Part shown: positions 27,220-34,894 of the stretch, one piece after another
Layout: every line of letters starts with the position of its first letter
Position numbering within the stretch: the stretch's first letter is position 1
DNA from: an uncultured Roseobacter sp.
GTDB lineage: Bacteria > Pseudomonadota > Alphaproteobacteria > Rhodobacterales > Rhodobacteraceae
DNA length: 64,000 nucleotides
Reading direction: 5' to 3'
NCBI RefSeq assembly: GCF_947495275.1
Contig: NZ_CANLYL010000003.1
Location: 186,001-250,000, forward strand
The notes under the pieces: model-generated
Seen by the model: only the letters and a program-made list of their open reading frames with translations
What the model was told of the DNA's origin: nothing
The model's database searches: none
Made by a program: the position numbers and the translations under genes

Positions 27220-27249
27220 TAAGCAAGGCCGCCCCAATAAGCAAGGCCG
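27220..27249. repeat. Short tandem direct repeat, two copies of TAAGCAAGGCCG
   Basis: The 12-base unit occurs at 27220-27231 and 27238-27249, starting 18 bases apart, in the divergent promoter region between the YggT and MFS genes. It could be a regulator binding pair or a replication-slippage product. Confidence 0.45.
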
Positions 27250-27343
27250 GTGGTGCTGCATGGTTGATGGCTCCCAAAGCTTTACTTGCCTCCTCCGTCC
27301 CGGACTGATCTAACTTTTTCAAAGCAGTGATACAGGCACATCC

Positions 27344-28711
27344 ATGATCAGCCCGCGAAAACGCATCTGGGGGTGGTACTTTTTCGACTGGGCCAGCCAG
27401 CCCTATAATACCCTGTTGCTGACCTTCATCTTCGGGCCCTATTTCGCACAGACCGCGACCGCAGCCCTTGTCGCGGACGGTATGACAGCGGAGGCCGCCA
27501 AAGCACAGGCACAGGCCTATTGGGGCTACGGGCTGACAGCGGCAGGCATCGCCATCGCCCTTCTGGCCCCGGTGCTTGGCGCGGTGGCCGACAGTTCCGG
27601 CAGACGCCTGCCGTGGATCTGGCTTTTCTCGACCCTCTACGTGATCGGCGCGGCTGGATTGTGGTGGACGACGCCTGCGGATTTCTCCGTGCTCCGGGCG
27701 CTTTTCTTCTTCGGTCTGGGCCTCATCGGGATGGAATTTGCCACCATCTTCACCAATTCCTACCTGCCGGAACTGGACGCCAGCAAAGAGGAACGTGGCC
27801 GCATATCAGGCTCTGGCTGGGCTTTTGGCTATCTGGGCGGGGTGATCGCGCTGATCGTGATGATCGGGTTTTTTCAGGCAGGCGACAGCGGGCGCACCAT
27901 GATCGGGCTGACACCGCTCTTCGGGCTCGACCCGGCAACAGGGGCCGATACGCGCATCGTTGGCCCGCTCACCGCGCTGTGGTTCGCCCTCTTCATGATC
28001 CCCTTCTTTCTCTACATCCGCGACAGGCCCGGCCCGCAAAAAAGCCCCTACAGGCTCGGCAAGGGGATGCGCGATCTGCTGCAAACGCTCAAAGGGCTGC
28101 CGCAACACCCCTCGCTTCTGGCCTATCTCGGCTCGTCGATGTTCTACCGCGACGCGCTCAACGGGCTTTACACTTTCGGCGGCATTTATGCGCTGGGTGT
28201 GCTGAACTGGTCGATCATCGACATTGGCATTTTCGGGATTGTCGCGGCGATCAGTGGCGCGGTTTTCTGTTGGGTGGGGGGCCGTATCGACCGGCGCATC
28301 GGCCCCATGCCGGTGATCGTGACCTGTTGCATCCTCCTGATCCTGACGTCCGGGCTGATCATCTCGCTCACGCCCACTTCCGTGCTGGGCATCGGGCTGG
28401 CCGATGGCTCACCGGTCCCGGACATCACCTTCTTCGTGGCGGGCGCGCTGATCGGGGCGGCAGGCGGCGTGCTGCAGGCGTCTTCACGCAACATGCTCAC
28501 CCATCAGGCCAATCCCGAACGCATGACCGAAGCTTTCGGGCTTTATGCGCTCTCCGGCAAAGCCACCTCTTTCATCGCACCGGCCCTCATCGCCCTGGCC
28601 AGCGATTTGAGCGGCAGTCAGCGGATGGGCATCACCCCCGTCGCAGGGCTGTTTATTCTCGGCCTCATCCTGTTAGCATGGGTCAAACCGAAAGGGGATT
28701 TTGTGACATGA
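27344..28711 (+). CDS. MFS transporter, UMF1/Atg22-like family
   Basis: A 455-residue permease with about 12 predicted transmembrane helices. The opening WGWYFFDWASQPYNTLLLTF is typical of the UMF1 (Atg22-like) branch of the major facilitator superfamily, as are the APVLGAVADSSGRRLPW loop between helices 2 and 3 and GGVLQASSRNMLTHQ in the second half. Members in yeast export amino acids from vacuoles. Bacterial substrates are unknown. Its stop overlaps the ATG of mepA by four bases, so both are likely co-transcribed and translationally coupled. Confidence 0.9.
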   Translation: MISPRKRIWGWYFFDWASQPYNTLLLTFIFGPYFAQTATAALVADGMTAEAAKAQAQAYWGYGLTAAGIAIALLAPVLGAVADSSGRRLPWIWLFSTLYVIGAAGLWWTTPADFSVLRALFFFGLGLIGMEFATIFTNSYLPELDASKEERGRISGSGWAFGYLGGVIALIVMIGFFQAGDSGRTMIGLTPLFGLDPATGADTRIVGPLTALWFALFMIPFFLYIRDRPGPQKSPYRLGKGMRDLLQTLKGLPQHPSLLAYLGSSMFYRDALNGLYTFGGIYALGVLNWSIIDIGIFGIVAAISGAVFCWVGGRIDRRIGPMPVIVTCCILLILTSGLIISLTPTSVLGIGLADGSPVPDITFFVAGALIGAAGGVLQASSRNMLTHQANPERMTEAFGLYALSGKATSFIAPALIALASDLSGSQRMGITPVAGLFILGLILLAWVKPKGDFVT

Positions 28712-29637
28712 AACTCCGCCAGTTAGCCACCGCCGTTGTCCTGGGTCTGGGTCTTGCCGCTTGTTCGGACGGCACACCACAGTCTCAGCAGACGGCATCG
28801 GTGATCCTGCCGACCATCGGCACCTCCGGTCACACGAAAAGCAAGCAACCGGCGCGACAGCTTTTCGGGGCGGAAACCTCGGGCTCGCCCAGCGCGCCCG
28901 CCCCCTTTGGCAGCTATGCAAAAGGGTGTCTTGCTGGATCAGAGCGTCTGGCAGAATCCGGGCCCACATGGCAGGCGATGCGGCTGTCGCGCAATCGCAA
29001 CTGGGCACATCCGGAAACGGTGGATTTTGTCCGCAGGCTCAGCGCCAAGGCTGCCCGGCAACCGGGCTGGAACGGTCTCTACGTAGGGGATTTGAGCCAG
29101 CCGCGCGGGGGGCCGATGCTGACTGGGCACGCCAGTCACCAGATCGGTCTGGATGCCGATATCTGGCTGCGCCCGGCGGACAATCTGTCGCTTTCTGCCG
29201 CCCAACGCGAAAGCATTTCGTCCATCTCCATGCGGCGCAACAAGGGGGCCTTCGTGAATGAAAACTGGACGCCCGCGCATCATGAAATCCTCAAAGCTGC
29301 CGCTTCCGACCCACGCGTGGCGCGGATATTCATCTTTCCCGGTGCCAAAGTGCAGATGTGCAAGGACGCCAAAGGGGACCGCAGCTGGCTGCGCAAGATC
29401 AGGCCCTGGTACGGACATCACTATCATTTCCACGTGCGGCTCTCTTGCCCGGCCGGCGCGAAAGGCTGCGTCAACCAAAACCCGCCCCCTGCGGGTGACG
29501 GCTGTGCCGATGCGCAGGCCTGGGTCAACAATATCCTGAACCCACCACCACCCGATCCGAACGCGCCGAAACCCAAACCCAAACGCGAAATCCTGCTGGC
29601 GGACCTGCCCCAACAATGCGCCGCAGTCTTGCAGTAG
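28708..29637 (+). CDS. mepA: Penicillin-insensitive murein DD-endopeptidase MepA
   Basis: A 309-residue envelope metallopeptidase of the LAS family that cuts peptide cross-links in peptidoglycan. The N-terminus is a lipoprotein-like signal with GLGLAACSDG, so the mature protein probably carries a lipid on Cys near residue 19. The zinc site is complete: GHASHQIGLDADIWL (His and Asp, about residue 148) and HHYHFHVRLSC (about 240). Six further Cys suggest the disulfides known for MepA. The start ATG overlaps the MFS stop. An open frame continues upstream through the MFS gene but lacks a signal peptide and is not used. The 3' end overlaps the next gene by 22 bases. Confidence 0.95.
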   Translation: MKLRQLATAVVLGLGLAACSDGTPQSQQTASVILPTIGTSGHTKSKQPARQLFGAETSGSPSAPAPFGSYAKGCLAGSERLAESGPTWQAMRLSRNRNWAHPETVDFVRRLSAKAARQPGWNGLYVGDLSQPRGGPMLTGHASHQIGLDADIWLRPADNLSLSAAQRESISSISMRRNKGAFVNENWTPAHHEILKAAASDPRVARIFIFPGAKVQMCKDAKGDRSWLRKIRPWYGHHYHFHVRLSCPAGAKGCVNQNPPPAGDGCADAQAWVNNILNPPPPDPNAPKPKPKREILLADLPQQCAAVLQ

Positions 29638-30533
29638 CCGCAATCGGCCTTCTGGCCATCGCCCCGATCTTCGCATTCCACCCGCTGCCTCAGCCGCCAG
29701 ATGTGGCGCCCTCAGCCCAGCCCGCCCAACATCTTTCAACGCACAGGTGGCGCCATGATGCCCCGTGGTTTGGAGGATTTTCGGGCTTCGAGCTGAGCGC
29801 TGACGGCCGGGACTTCTTTGCTGTGACCGACAGAGGGTTTCTCGCGCGGGGGACTCTAACCCGCAAAAACGATCAAATTACCGACGCCCAGGTTACTACC
29901 GCCAAGCCACTTGTCGATCGCTTTGGGGAAACGCGCGACGGACCCTACAACGACGCCGAAGGGTTGGCGCTCGATCACAAAGGTAGGTTGTTCGTATCCT
30001 TTGAATTCGCGGATAGAATCCTGCGCTACAATACATGGGACAGCCCCGCGGAATGGCCCTCCTATACCCGTGCATGGCGGGCGTTGGGCAGCAACAAGGG
30101 GCTCGAACTCGTCGCCATTGACGCTCAGGGAACACTGTTCTCGATCCCCGAAGGTGTGGCGCGCGGTGCCCGCGAAGCCCTCGTCTACCGCCGCCACGAG
30201 AAAGGGCGCTGGTCTCAGGCATTCACATTGCCGCTGGACGAGGGCTACCTGCCCGTTGGGGGCGATTTTGGGCCGGACGGGCAGTTTTATCTGCTGGAAC
30301 GGTCCTTTGTCTGGTTAGGATTTCGCAGCCGCATCCGCCGCATGACCGTGACCGACGCGGGCTTTGAGAATATCGAGACGCTGCTGGAAACACCTCATCG
30401 GCATCACGGCAATCTCGAAGGGCTATCAGTTTGGCAGGATGATACAGGTCGGACGCGGCTGACCATGATATCGGACGACAATTTTCTGCCCATTCTGCAC
30501 ACCGATATCGTTGAGTACGTCCTCAAGGATTGA
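29616..30533 (+). CDS. Secreted esterase-like protein of the phytase-like beta-propeller family
   Basis: A 305-residue exported protein with an N-terminal signal (residues 1-20, LAVAAIGLLAIAPIFAF). The rest matches the 'esterase-like activity of phytase' family: GGFSGFELSADGRDFFAVTDRG, DAEGLALDHKGRLFVSFEF, NKGLELVAID, GDFGPDGQFYLLERSF and the end HHGNLEGLSVWQDD. This family folds as a beta-propeller and some members hydrolyse phosphoesters. The true substrate is unknown. The start lies inside mepA with a 22-base overlap, which points to co-translation with the MFS-mepA pair. Confidence 0.85.
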   Translation: MRRSLAVAAIGLLAIAPIFAFHPLPQPPDVAPSAQPAQHLSTHRWRHDAPWFGGFSGFELSADGRDFFAVTDRGFLARGTLTRKNDQITDAQVTTAKPLVDRFGETRDGPYNDAEGLALDHKGRLFVSFEFADRILRYNTWDSPAEWPSYTRAWRALGSNKGLELVAIDAQGTLFSIPEGVARGAREALVYRRHEKGRWSQAFTLPLDEGYLPVGGDFGPDGQFYLLERSFVWLGFRSRIRRMTVTDAGFENIETLLETPHRHHGNLEGLSVWQDDTGRTRLTMISDDNFLPILHTDIVEYVLKD

Positions 30534-30620
30534 CTTGCACAGGCCCGATTTTAGGCCTAAAGAGCGCCCGTCTGGCCTCGTCAGACCAAGTGCCGCACCC
30601 TTGCCAAAACGGATTATCTT

Positions 30621-31241
30621 ATGACACGCGCTTACCTTCCCGGCATTCTTGCCATGGCTGCCATTGTGGTTGCCTCCAACATTCTTGTGCAGTTTCTCTT
30701 CGGCCAATGGCTGACCTGGGGGGCTTTCACCTATCCGCTGGCCTTTCTGGTCACGGATGTAATGAACCGTGTCTACGGCGCCTCCGCCGCGCGCCGTGTT
30801 GTATTCGTGGGCTTTGTGGTGGGCATCATTTGTTCGCTTATCGGCACACAGATCATCGGCGAATTCGGCCCGCTTGTGACCCTGCGCATTGCGATAGGCT
30901 CTGGTCTGGCCTTCCTGATCGCGCAACTGATCGACGTATCGGTCTTTGCAGCCCTCAGGGATGGCAAATGGTGGCGCGCGCCGCTGGCCTCAACGCTGAT
31001 CGGCAGCACGCTCGACACCGCCCTTTTCTTCACCATCGCCTTTTCCGCGAGCCTGATGTGGATCGAGCCCGGCAATGACGTGTCCTGGGCCGGTGACATC
31101 CTGCCCCTCCTCGGCTTTGGCCCTGCCGCGCCCTTGTGGGTCTCGCTGGCTGTGGCCGACTGGATGGTCAAACTGTCGCTGGCGCTTCTGGCTCTCATCC
31201 CCTTCCGCGTGATTACAGCCCGGCTCACACCCGCGCATTGA
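30621..31241 (+). CDS. yhhQ: Queuosine precursor transporter (VUT/DUF165 family)
   Basis: A 206-residue inner-membrane protein with about six helices. Family motifs are ASNILVQF in helix 1, TYPLAFLVTDVMNRVYG (about residues 37-53), RIAIGSGLAFLIAQLIDVSVFAALR and STLIGSTLDTALFF. In E. coli the homologue YhhQ takes up the queuosine precursors preQ0 and preQ1 for tRNA modification at position 34. No queuosine synthesis gene is adjacent. An 87-base gap with a weak hairpin (AGGCC/GGCCT) precedes it. Confidence 0.93.
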   Translation: MTRAYLPGILAMAAIVVASNILVQFLFGQWLTWGAFTYPLAFLVTDVMNRVYGASAARRVVFVGFVVGIICSLIGTQIIGEFGPLVTLRIAIGSGLAFLIAQLIDVSVFAALRDGKWWRAPLASTLIGSTLDTALFFTIAFSASLMWIEPGNDVSWAGDILPLLGFGPAAPLWVSLAVADWMVKLSLALLALIPFRVITARLTPAH

Positions 31242-31330
31242 CCCTGCGTTAACGAAAAAAAGCTTGGTGATTTTCGAAACCTGTGCGACGATTCCTGCAA
31301 CGTCAACAGATAGGTAAAGGAGGTGATCCA

Positions 31331-31387
31331 GTGTCAAGAAAGGTATTGGAGCGAGGTGTCGGAACAGCTTTGGAGGTCGCCTGCTGA
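31331..31387 (+). CDS. 18-residue leader peptide or mini-protein
   Basis: A GTG-started ORF with product MSRKVLERGVGTALEVAC. The GGAGG core lies 7 bases upstream, the ideal spacing, within an extended 14-base match to the 16S rRNA tail. The peptide is basic at the front and ends in Ala-Cys. It has no runs of a single amino acid of the kind used by amino-acid attenuators, and is too short for a signal sequence or domain. Coding is supported only by the ribosome site and the intact frame; the act of translation may matter more than the product. Confidence 0.5.
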   Translation: MSRKVLERGVGTALEVAC

Positions 31388-31459
31388 GGCAGCCCTTGAC
31401 GGGCAGAACTCCTGAGTGGATTTCGGTCTAACCGATCCCCCTCCTAAAACCATTCGATT

Positions 31460-31488
31460 GGGCCGCATGTCACCGTGCGGCCCTTTTT
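31460..31488 (+). terminator. Strong intrinsic terminator ahead of the VOC-arfB genes
   Basis: GGGCCGCA at 31460-31467 pairs perfectly with TGCGGCCC at 31476-31483 (8 bp, extended by a G-T and a G-C pair inside the loop), followed by TTTTT. It lies 21 bases before the VOC start codon, which leaves no room for a separate promoter. Confidence 0.88.
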
Positions 31489-31509
31489 CGTAGTCAATTG
31501 GGAAAGACC

Positions 31510-31869
31510 ATGCCGGAACTCACCAGCCTGATCCTCTACACATCAAAGATCGATGAAACTGTCGCGTTCTATAGCACCCATTTCGGCTATGCGCGGCACG
31601 ACACTGACGGCGACCGCATCGTCGAATTGCGGCCTCCGGGCACCGGTACGCGCTTGCTCCTGCACAAAGCAGCGAAGGGTCAAAGGCAAGGTCAGACCAC
31701 GGTCAAACTGGTGTTCACCGTCGCAGATGTCGAAGCCTTTTGCGCGCAGAGCAAAGAACGCGGCCTGACATTCGGCCCCTTGCACAGCGGCGATGGCTAT
31801 GTTTTTGCCAATGCAAAGGACCCATCAGGCAATTCCGTCAGTGTTTCGGGGCGCTTTTCAACGGAGTAG
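31510..31869 (+). CDS. VOC family (glyoxalase/bleomycin-resistance fold) protein
   Basis: A 119-residue single-domain protein with the vicinal-oxygen-chelate fold: SLILYTSKIDETVAFYSTHF at the start, RIVELRPPGTGTRLLLHKA in the middle, VKLVFTVADVEAFC and a C-terminal YVFANAKDPSGNSVSVSGRF. Such proteins bind a metal at a His/Glu site and include glyoxalases, dioxygenases and antibiotic-binding proteins. The metal ligands are incomplete here (the usual early His is replaced by Tyr in ILYTS), so it may be non-catalytic or use other residues. The ATG at 31510 is preceded by GGGAAAG. arfB follows 9 bases after the stop. Confidence 0.85.
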   Translation: MPELTSLILYTSKIDETVAFYSTHFGYARHDTDGDRIVELRPPGTGTRLLLHKAAKGQRQGQTTVKLVFTVADVEAFCAQSKERGLTFGPLHSGDGYVFANAKDPSGNSVSVSGRFSTE

Positions 31870-31878
31870 GATCGGCGC

Positions 31879-32301
31879 ATGTTGCAGATCAACGATGATA
31901 TCGCACTCCAGGACTGGGAACTGACCGAGAGCTTCATGCGTGCTTCCGGCCCCGGCGGTCAGAACGTGAACAAAGTGTCCTCAGCGGTGGAATTGCGGTT
32001 CGAAGCGGCCCGCTCGCCGTCCTTGCCCGGCCCGGTGAAAACCCGGCTGAAACGTCTGGCCGGGCGCCGCTGGACTACCGATGGCGCGCTGGTTCTGCAA
32101 TGCGATGAGACCCGCAGTCAGGCGCGCAACCGTGATATCGTGCGGACACGTCTGGCGGAACTGATCCGAAAGGCATTGGTTGCCCCCAAGCGACGGATCG
32201 CGACAAAGCCCACGTTAGGGTCGAAAAAGCGGCGTCTCAAAGCCAAGAAAGTGCGTGGAGAGGTCAAGGCAATGCGCGGGCGCGTAGACCCGGAAAACTG
32301 A
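31879..32301 (+). CDS. arfB: Alternative ribosome-rescue factor ArfB (peptidyl-tRNA hydrolase)
   Basis: A 140-residue release-factor-like protein that frees ribosomes stalled at the end of broken messages, independently of tmRNA. The catalytic loop SGPGGQNVNKVSSAVELRF (about residues 23-41) has the essential GGQ, and the basic C-terminal tail (KPTLGSKKRRLKAKKVRGE) fits the part that probes the empty mRNA channel. There is no stop-codon recognition domain, as expected. It forms a pair with the VOC gene and so comes under the control of the upstream leader element, which is interesting because that leader resembles a ribosome-binding decoy. Confidence 0.95.
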   Translation: MLQINDDIALQDWELTESFMRASGPGGQNVNKVSSAVELRFEAARSPSLPGPVKTRLKRLAGRRWTTDGALVLQCDETRSQARNRDIVRTRLAELIRKALVAPKRRIATKPTLGSKKRRLKAKKVRGEVKAMRGRVDPEN

Positions 32302-32383
32302 AGCCCGCGAGGCCGGTTTCCCCGAAAGGGCTGGTGAGTGCCGCGCTTTTGGCTAGGGTGCCGGTCATCAGAACCGAGGTTTC

Positions 32384-33277
32384 ATGCTCCCCAACCGCAC
32401 CACATTGGCCATCGTTTACTCACTGGTTGCCCTGTTGCTGTTCGATCTGATGGGGTTGGTCATCAAGTATTTGTCTGCGGATTATTCGGCCGCAGAGCTT
32501 TCTGCTTATCGTAATATCTGCGGCCTGATCCCGTCGGCAATTGCCCTTTGGTCGTCATCGGCCTGGCGTGCTGCGGGGCGGCGGATGCGCCTGCGTCAAT
32601 GGCCGCTTGCCATGGCGCGCGGTGTCATTCTGACCTTTGCGCAGTTCACCTTTTACATGTCGCTGGGGTTGCTCAGCTTTGCCACGGCCAGTTCGATCAC
32701 CTATGCCAATGCCCTGTTCATGACCGCCCTTGCCGTGCCACTGCTGGGCGAAAAGGTGGGCATGTTGCGCTGGGGAGCGGTGCTCATCGGGTTTGCGGGC
32801 GTCATGCTGATCGTCAAGCCCGGCAGCGATGCCTTTACGCCCGCGGCGCTCTTGCCGCTGATCTCCGCCCTGCTTTACGCATTGGCCGGTGTCACGGCGC
32901 GGATGATGGATGACGACGTGCCATCGGCGCTGATCAATCTCTACTCCACCGGCGTGGCGGCAATCGGCGCGTTGGGTCTTGTGTTTGTAACCGGCGGGTT
33001 CAGCCCGCTGGCACAGATCAGCGACATCGCATGGATCCTCGCAATGGGCGGATTTGGCGGCACGGCGGTGCTGTTTCTGGTGGTTTCCTACCGCATGACC
33101 GAACAAAGCAACCTGGCCCCGTTCAGCTATTTCGGCATCCCCATGGCCTTTGTTCTGGGCTGGATTTTCTTTGACGAAGCGCCCTGGGAGGAGCTCTTTC
33201 CCGGCGCCATTCTGGTGGCATTTGGTGGGTTGATGATTGTCTGGCGCGAGCGGCGTTTGCGGCACGTCAACGTGTGA
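32384..33277 (+). CDS. DMT superfamily (EamA-type) transporter
   Basis: A 297-residue membrane protein with ten predicted helices made of two EamA repeats. Characteristic pieces are SAYRNICGLIPSAIAL, the repeat-1 end ASSITYANALFMTALAVPLL with GEKVG, MLIVKPGSDAF and the repeat-2 end APFSYFGIPMAFVLGWIFF with DEAPW. DMT/EamA members export metabolites or amino acids. The substrate is not predictable. It stands alone between arfB and the ABC cluster. An imperfect hairpin (CTGAAAA/TTTTCAG at 33296-33317) after the stop could end transcription. Confidence 0.9.
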   Translation: MLPNRTTLAIVYSLVALLLFDLMGLVIKYLSADYSAAELSAYRNICGLIPSAIALWSSSAWRAAGRRMRLRQWPLAMARGVILTFAQFTFYMSLGLLSFATASSITYANALFMTALAVPLLGEKVGMLRWGAVLIGFAGVMLIVKPGSDAFTPAALLPLISALLYALAGVTARMMDDDVPSALINLYSTGVAAIGALGLVFVTGGFSPLAQISDIAWILAMGGFGGTAVLFLVVSYRMTEQSNLAPFSYFGIPMAFVLGWIFFDEAPWEELFPGAILVAFGGLMIVWRERRLRHVNV

Positions 33278-33366
33278 ACCGGCCATTACGGGGGACTGAA
33301 AACCACTTGATTTTCAGGCCGTAGAAGAAATTTTTCCATAATAATTCAAGCCATTGCGTGTGTTTC

Positions 33367-33412
33367 CGAGGTACGCCCCTCAAAAATCGGTCGACATGAG
33401 GTACGCCCCTCA
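33367..33412. promoter_or_regulatory. Two LacI-type operator candidates 30 bases apart
   Basis: The 15-base sequence GAGGTACGCCCCTCA occurs at 33368-33382 and 33398-33412. Each 16-base site is an imperfect palindrome TGAGG-N2-CG-N2-CCTCA (the first copy has C for the first T) with the central CG usual for LacI-family operators. The 30-base spacing places both on about the same face of the helix. They sit about 70-110 bases before the start of the solute-binding protein gene, and a LacI-family gene lies in the same cluster. Confidence 0.6.
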
Positions 33413-33479
33413 TTTAGCCTTCACTTGTCTGAAATCCGAATCGTTTCAACCGGTCGGAGGACACTTAAGGAGGAATCAC

Positions 33480-34799
33480 ATGACATATTCGAAACTGACA
33501 ACGGTCAGCGCATTGAGCCTTGTCGCCGCGGGTTTTGGCGCCTCGGCGCAGGCGGATGATCTGACGCTCTGCTGGGCCGCATGGGACCCGGCGAACGCGC
33601 TGGTCGAGCTCAGCAAGGAATTTGAGGCCCAGTCCGGGCACACGATGAGCTTTGAATTTATTCCATGGCCGAATTTTGCGGACCGCATGCTCAACGAATT
33701 GAACTCCGGCGGCAAGCTTTGCGACCTGCTGATCGGCGACAGCCAGTGGATCGGCGGCGGGGCGGAGAACGGGCATTACGTAAAGCTCAACGATTTCTTC
33801 GACAGCGCGGGCATCTCCATGGATGATTTCGCCGATGCGACCGTCTACGCCTATTCGACATGGCCCAAGGGGACGCCAAATTACTATGCGCTGCCCGCCA
33901 TGGGGGACGCCAATGGCTGGTTCTATCGCAAGGACTGGTTTGGCCGTGACGACATCAAGGCCGCTTTCAAGGAAGCCACGGGCCGCGATCTGGCAGAACC
34001 CAAGTCGCAAAAGGAACTGCTGGAGATTGCGCAGTTTTTCCAGGGACGCGAGATCGACGGACAGACCGTTTATGGCGCGGCCATTTTCACCGAACGGGGT
34101 TCCGAAGGCATCACCATGGGGGTGACGGGGGCGCTTTATCCCTGGGGTTTCAAATATGAAAACACGCCCGGGTCTTACGACATGGAAGGCGCTGTGAATT
34201 CGCCAGAGGCTGTGGAAGCACTTGAATTCTATAAGAAATTCTATCAAACGGCGACGCCGCCAGGCTATACGAACTCCTATATGGGGGAATCGCTCGACGC
34301 GTTCAAATCCGGTCAGGTCGCCATGGCGATGAACTGGTTCGCCTTTTTCCCAGGTCTTTACGCGGACCCTGACACGGGCGGCGAAAAGATCGATTTCTTC
34401 GTCAACCCGCCGCAAAATCAGGAAGGCTCCACACTGGGCGGGCAGGGTATTTCCGTTGTGGCCTATTCCGACAAGCAGGATGCGGCGCTTGAGTACATCA
34501 AGTGGTTCGCGGACCCGGCGGTCCAGCAGAAATGGTGGGATCTGGGCGGCTATTCCGCGCATAAGGCCGTGCTGGAAAGCCCGGATTTTCCGGCATCCGC
34601 ACCCTTTGCCGGTGACTTCCTCGAAGCCATGGGGGCCGTGCAGGATTTCTGGCAGGAGCCAGCCTATGCGGAACTTCTGATCGCCATGCAGAAACGCATG
34701 CACGACTACATCGTGGCCGATCAGGGCACCGCCAAGGAAGCGCTGGACAAGCTGATTGAGGATTGGACCGAAGTCTTCGAGGACGAAGGCAAGCTCTGA
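33480..34799 (+). CDS. Carbohydrate ABC transporter substrate-binding protein
   Basis: A 439-residue periplasmic family-1 solute-binding protein. The signal peptide ends near residue 23 (FGASAQADD). The mature part begins LTLCWAAWDPANALVELSKEFEAQ and includes the typical PNFADRMLNELNSGG, YALPAMGDANGWFYRKDWF, GQVAMAMNWFAFFPGL and QKWWDLGGYSAHK segments. It captures the sugar or polyol and passes it to the permeases encoded downstream. A strong AAGGAGG ribosome site lies 7 bases before the ATG. Two operator-like palindromes precede the gene and a stable hairpin follows it, which usually keeps binding-protein expression higher than that of the membrane parts. Confidence 0.94.
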   Translation: MTYSKLTTVSALSLVAAGFGASAQADDLTLCWAAWDPANALVELSKEFEAQSGHTMSFEFIPWPNFADRMLNELNSGGKLCDLLIGDSQWIGGGAENGHYVKLNDFFDSAGISMDDFADATVYAYSTWPKGTPNYYALPAMGDANGWFYRKDWFGRDDIKAAFKEATGRDLAEPKSQKELLEIAQFFQGREIDGQTVYGAAIFTERGSEGITMGVTGALYPWGFKYENTPGSYDMEGAVNSPEAVEALEFYKKFYQTATPPGYTNSYMGESLDAFKSGQVAMAMNWFAFFPGLYADPDTGGEKIDFFVNPPQNQEGSTLGGQGISVVAYSDKQDAALEYIKWFADPAVQQKWWDLGGYSAHKAVLESPDFPASAPFAGDFLEAMGAVQDFWQEPAYAELLIAMQKRMHDYIVADQGTAKEALDKLIEDWTEVFEDEGKL

Positions 34800-34805
34800 A
34801 CCCAT

Positions 34806-34836
34806 CCGGTAAGGTGGCCTGAAGCCCACCTTACGG
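34806..34836 (+). promoter_or_regulatory. Stable intercistronic hairpin after the binding-protein gene
   Basis: GTAAGGTGG (34809-34817) pairs perfectly with CCACCTTAC (34826-34834), extended by CC/GG with one bulge. There is no T-run. Such hairpins between a binding-protein gene and its permease genes commonly stabilise the upstream message or act as partial terminators. Confidence 0.6.
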
Positions 34837-34894
34837 AAATCTCACACCGCAAGGCGTGCCTTCGGGCCGTCTTGCGTCAGGAAAGCTGCGCCTG

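Larger units (their letters stand above)
31316..31488 (+). ncRNA. Candidate leader/regulatory RNA with Shine-Dalgarno, mini-ORF, anti-Shine-Dalgarno mimic and terminator
   Basis: The element holds, in order: AAAGGAGGTGATCC at 31316-31329, a 14-base perfect complement of the 16S rRNA 3' tail; an 18-codon ORF (31331-31387); small hairpins CTGC/GCAG and GCCC/GGGC (31381-31404) and TCGGT/ACCGA (31423-31435); GATCCCCCTCCT at 31434-31445, which mimics the 16S tail and can pair with AGGAGG-GATC of the first segment; and a strong terminator (31460-31488). The next ATG (VOC gene) is only 21 bases after the terminator, so VOC-arfB would normally be made by read-through. It may be an attenuator or a free small RNA. 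I do not know a described family that matches. Transcription itself is inferred. Confidence 0.55.

Noticed and set aside
27520-28707. The mepA frame stays open far upstream through the MFS gene, suggesting a fused protein.
   Set aside because: The MFS protein is complete in another frame, and mepA has its own signal peptide directly after the ATG at 28708.
31316-31330. On the minus strand this is TGGATCACCTCCTTT, identical to the 3' end of 16S rRNA, as if a ribosomal RNA fragment.
   Set aside because: Nothing else of 16S rRNA or a spacer is near it. The plus-strand reading as a ribosome site with correctly spaced GTG, ORF and terminator explains it better.
33307-33342. TTGATT and CATAAT as a promoter of the ABC cluster.
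   Set aside because: The spacer is 24 bases, too long for a sigma-70 promoter.
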